Of a stretch of DNA of 5,386 bases, positions 4,851-5,386 are shown piece after piece. How positions within the stretch are numbered: the stretch's first letter is position 1; every line of letters starts with the position of its first letter. Below the pieces are notes generated by a model that was not told the DNA's origin, searched no databases, and was given only the letters and a program-made list of their open reading frames with translations. Origin of the DNA: Rhodospirillales bacterium (GTDB taxonomy: Bacteria; Pseudomonadota; Alphaproteobacteria; Rhodospirillales; UBA2165). The stretch covers positions 1 through 5,386 of the forward strand of contig JABMOP010000240.1 of assembly GCA_013204125.1 (NCBI GenBank). Direction: 5' to 3'. A program made the position numbers and the translations under genes.

Positions 4851-5386
4851 TCAGGCGGTTTCCTCGAACAGTTCGCGGCCGATCAGAAGGCGCCTGATCT
4901 CCGAAGTTCCGGCGCCGATTTCGTAAAGCTTGGCGTCACGCAGTAAACGACCGGTCGGGGATTCGTTGATGTAACCCATTCCACCCAACGCCTGAATGGC
5001 CTCAAGGGCCGTCCACGTTGCCTTCTCCGCGGTATATAGAATGGCGCCGGCGGCATCCTTGCGTACGGCGTCGCCCCGGTCGCAAGCCTGGGCGACGGCG
5101 TAGACATAGGCTCGGGATGCAGAAAGCGTTGTATACATGTCGGCGATTTTCCCTTGCATAAGTTGAAATTCACCGACCGCCTTGCCAAACTGTTTGCGGT
5201 CATGAACATAGGGAATCACCACGTCCATGCAGGCCTGCATGATGCCGATCGGCCCCGCCGACAAAACCGCCCGCTCGAAATCGAGGCCGCTCATCAAGAC
5301 GCCAATACCTTCATTTTCCGCGCCCAGAAGGTTTTCTTCCGGCACCTCGCAGTCGTCGAAGATCAGTTCGCAGGTGTTTGATCCAC
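4851..5386 (-). CDS. Isovaleryl-CoA dehydrogenase, C-terminal part (N-terminus outside the window)
   Basis: The visible 177 residues are the C-terminal 45% or so of an acyl-CoA dehydrogenase of about 390 residues, the FAD enzyme that converts isovaleryl-CoA to 3-methylcrotonyl-CoA and passes electrons to ETF. The fragment starts GSNTCELIFDDCEVPEENLLG, followed by LMSGLDFERAVL, FQLMQGKIADMYTTL, LGGMGYINESPTGRLLRDAKLYE and IGAGTSEIRRLLIGRELF. Glu37 of the fragment (codon 5274-5276), in SGLDFERAV, corresponds to the catalytic base that isovaleryl-CoA dehydrogenases carry in this helix. Most other acyl-CoA dehydrogenases carry it near the C-terminus, and here that later site reads YEIGAGTSE, as in isovaleryl enzymes. 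The reading frame is open to the right edge, so no start can be given. It lies upstream of the 2-oxoacid dehydrogenase operon on the same strand with a gap of about 200 bases. It is probably the gene often called liuA or ivd, and other leucine genes may lie further right. Confidence 0.93.
   Translation of the reverse strand, partial: GSNTCELIFDDCEVPEENLLGAENEGIGVLMSGLDFERAVLSAGPIGIMQACMDVVIPYVHDRKQFGKAVGEFQLMQGKIADMYTTLSASRAYVYAVAQACDRGDAVRKDAAGAILYTAEKATWTALEAIQALGGMGYINESPTGRLLRDAKLYEIGAGTSEIRRLLIGRELFEETA

Noticed and set aside
1..5386. CRISPR arrays, tRNA or rRNA genes, phage attachment sites
   Set aside because: I saw no regularly spaced repeats, no cloverleaf-like segments and no rRNA-like stretches. 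Almost all of the window is accounted for by five metabolic genes and the IS end.

Overview
The window is a branched-chain amino acid (probably leucine) catabolism locus from a moderately GC-rich proteobacterium. The isovaleryl-CoA dehydrogenase, the two-chain E1 plus E2 complex and the thiolase all look alphaproteobacterial to me, but that is a judgement from remembered protein style, not from a search. Introns, eukaryotic targeting peptides and RNA genes are absent.

Layout, left to right. Positions 1-114 are the right-hand end of an IS3-family insertion sequence: the last 31 codons of its transposase, then a terminal sequence ending in CA. Positions 188-1378 (+) encode a complete thiolase. 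A 122-base gap (1379-1500) separates it from a convergent block and holds two weak hairpins and a five-codon reading frame behind a good Shine-Dalgarno sequence. Positions 4647 down to 1501 (-) encode a tightly coupled three-gene operon for a 2-oxoacid dehydrogenase complex, in the order E1 alpha, E1 beta, E2. The genes overlap by 8 and 4 bases and start with GTG, TTG and ATG respectively. Positions 4648-4850 are an AT-rich intergenic stretch with the best promoter candidate for that operon. From 4851 to the right edge (-) lies the C-terminal 177 residues of isovaleryl-CoA dehydrogenase, whose N-terminal part is outside the window.

How the genes work together. Transaminated leucine (4-methyl-2-oxopentanoate) would be oxidatively decarboxylated to isovaleryl-CoA by the E1/E2 complex with an E3 encoded elsewhere. 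Isovaleryl-CoA dehydrogenase would then make 3-methylcrotonyl-CoA. After carboxylation, hydration and cleavage (genes not seen here), the thiolase would act at the acetoacetyl-CoA to acetyl-CoA end of the route, or on 2-methylacetoacetyl-CoA from isoleucine. The pathway assignment rests on gene neighbourhood. The E1/E2 proteins alone could also be read as pyruvate dehydrogenase-like.

I see no previously undescribed system. The points most worth a second look are the E2 active-site motif, in which Thr replaces the usual Asp, the very short E2 linker, the IS end lying 73 bases from the thiolase start, and a short tandem motif array just upstream of the operon's promoter candidate.
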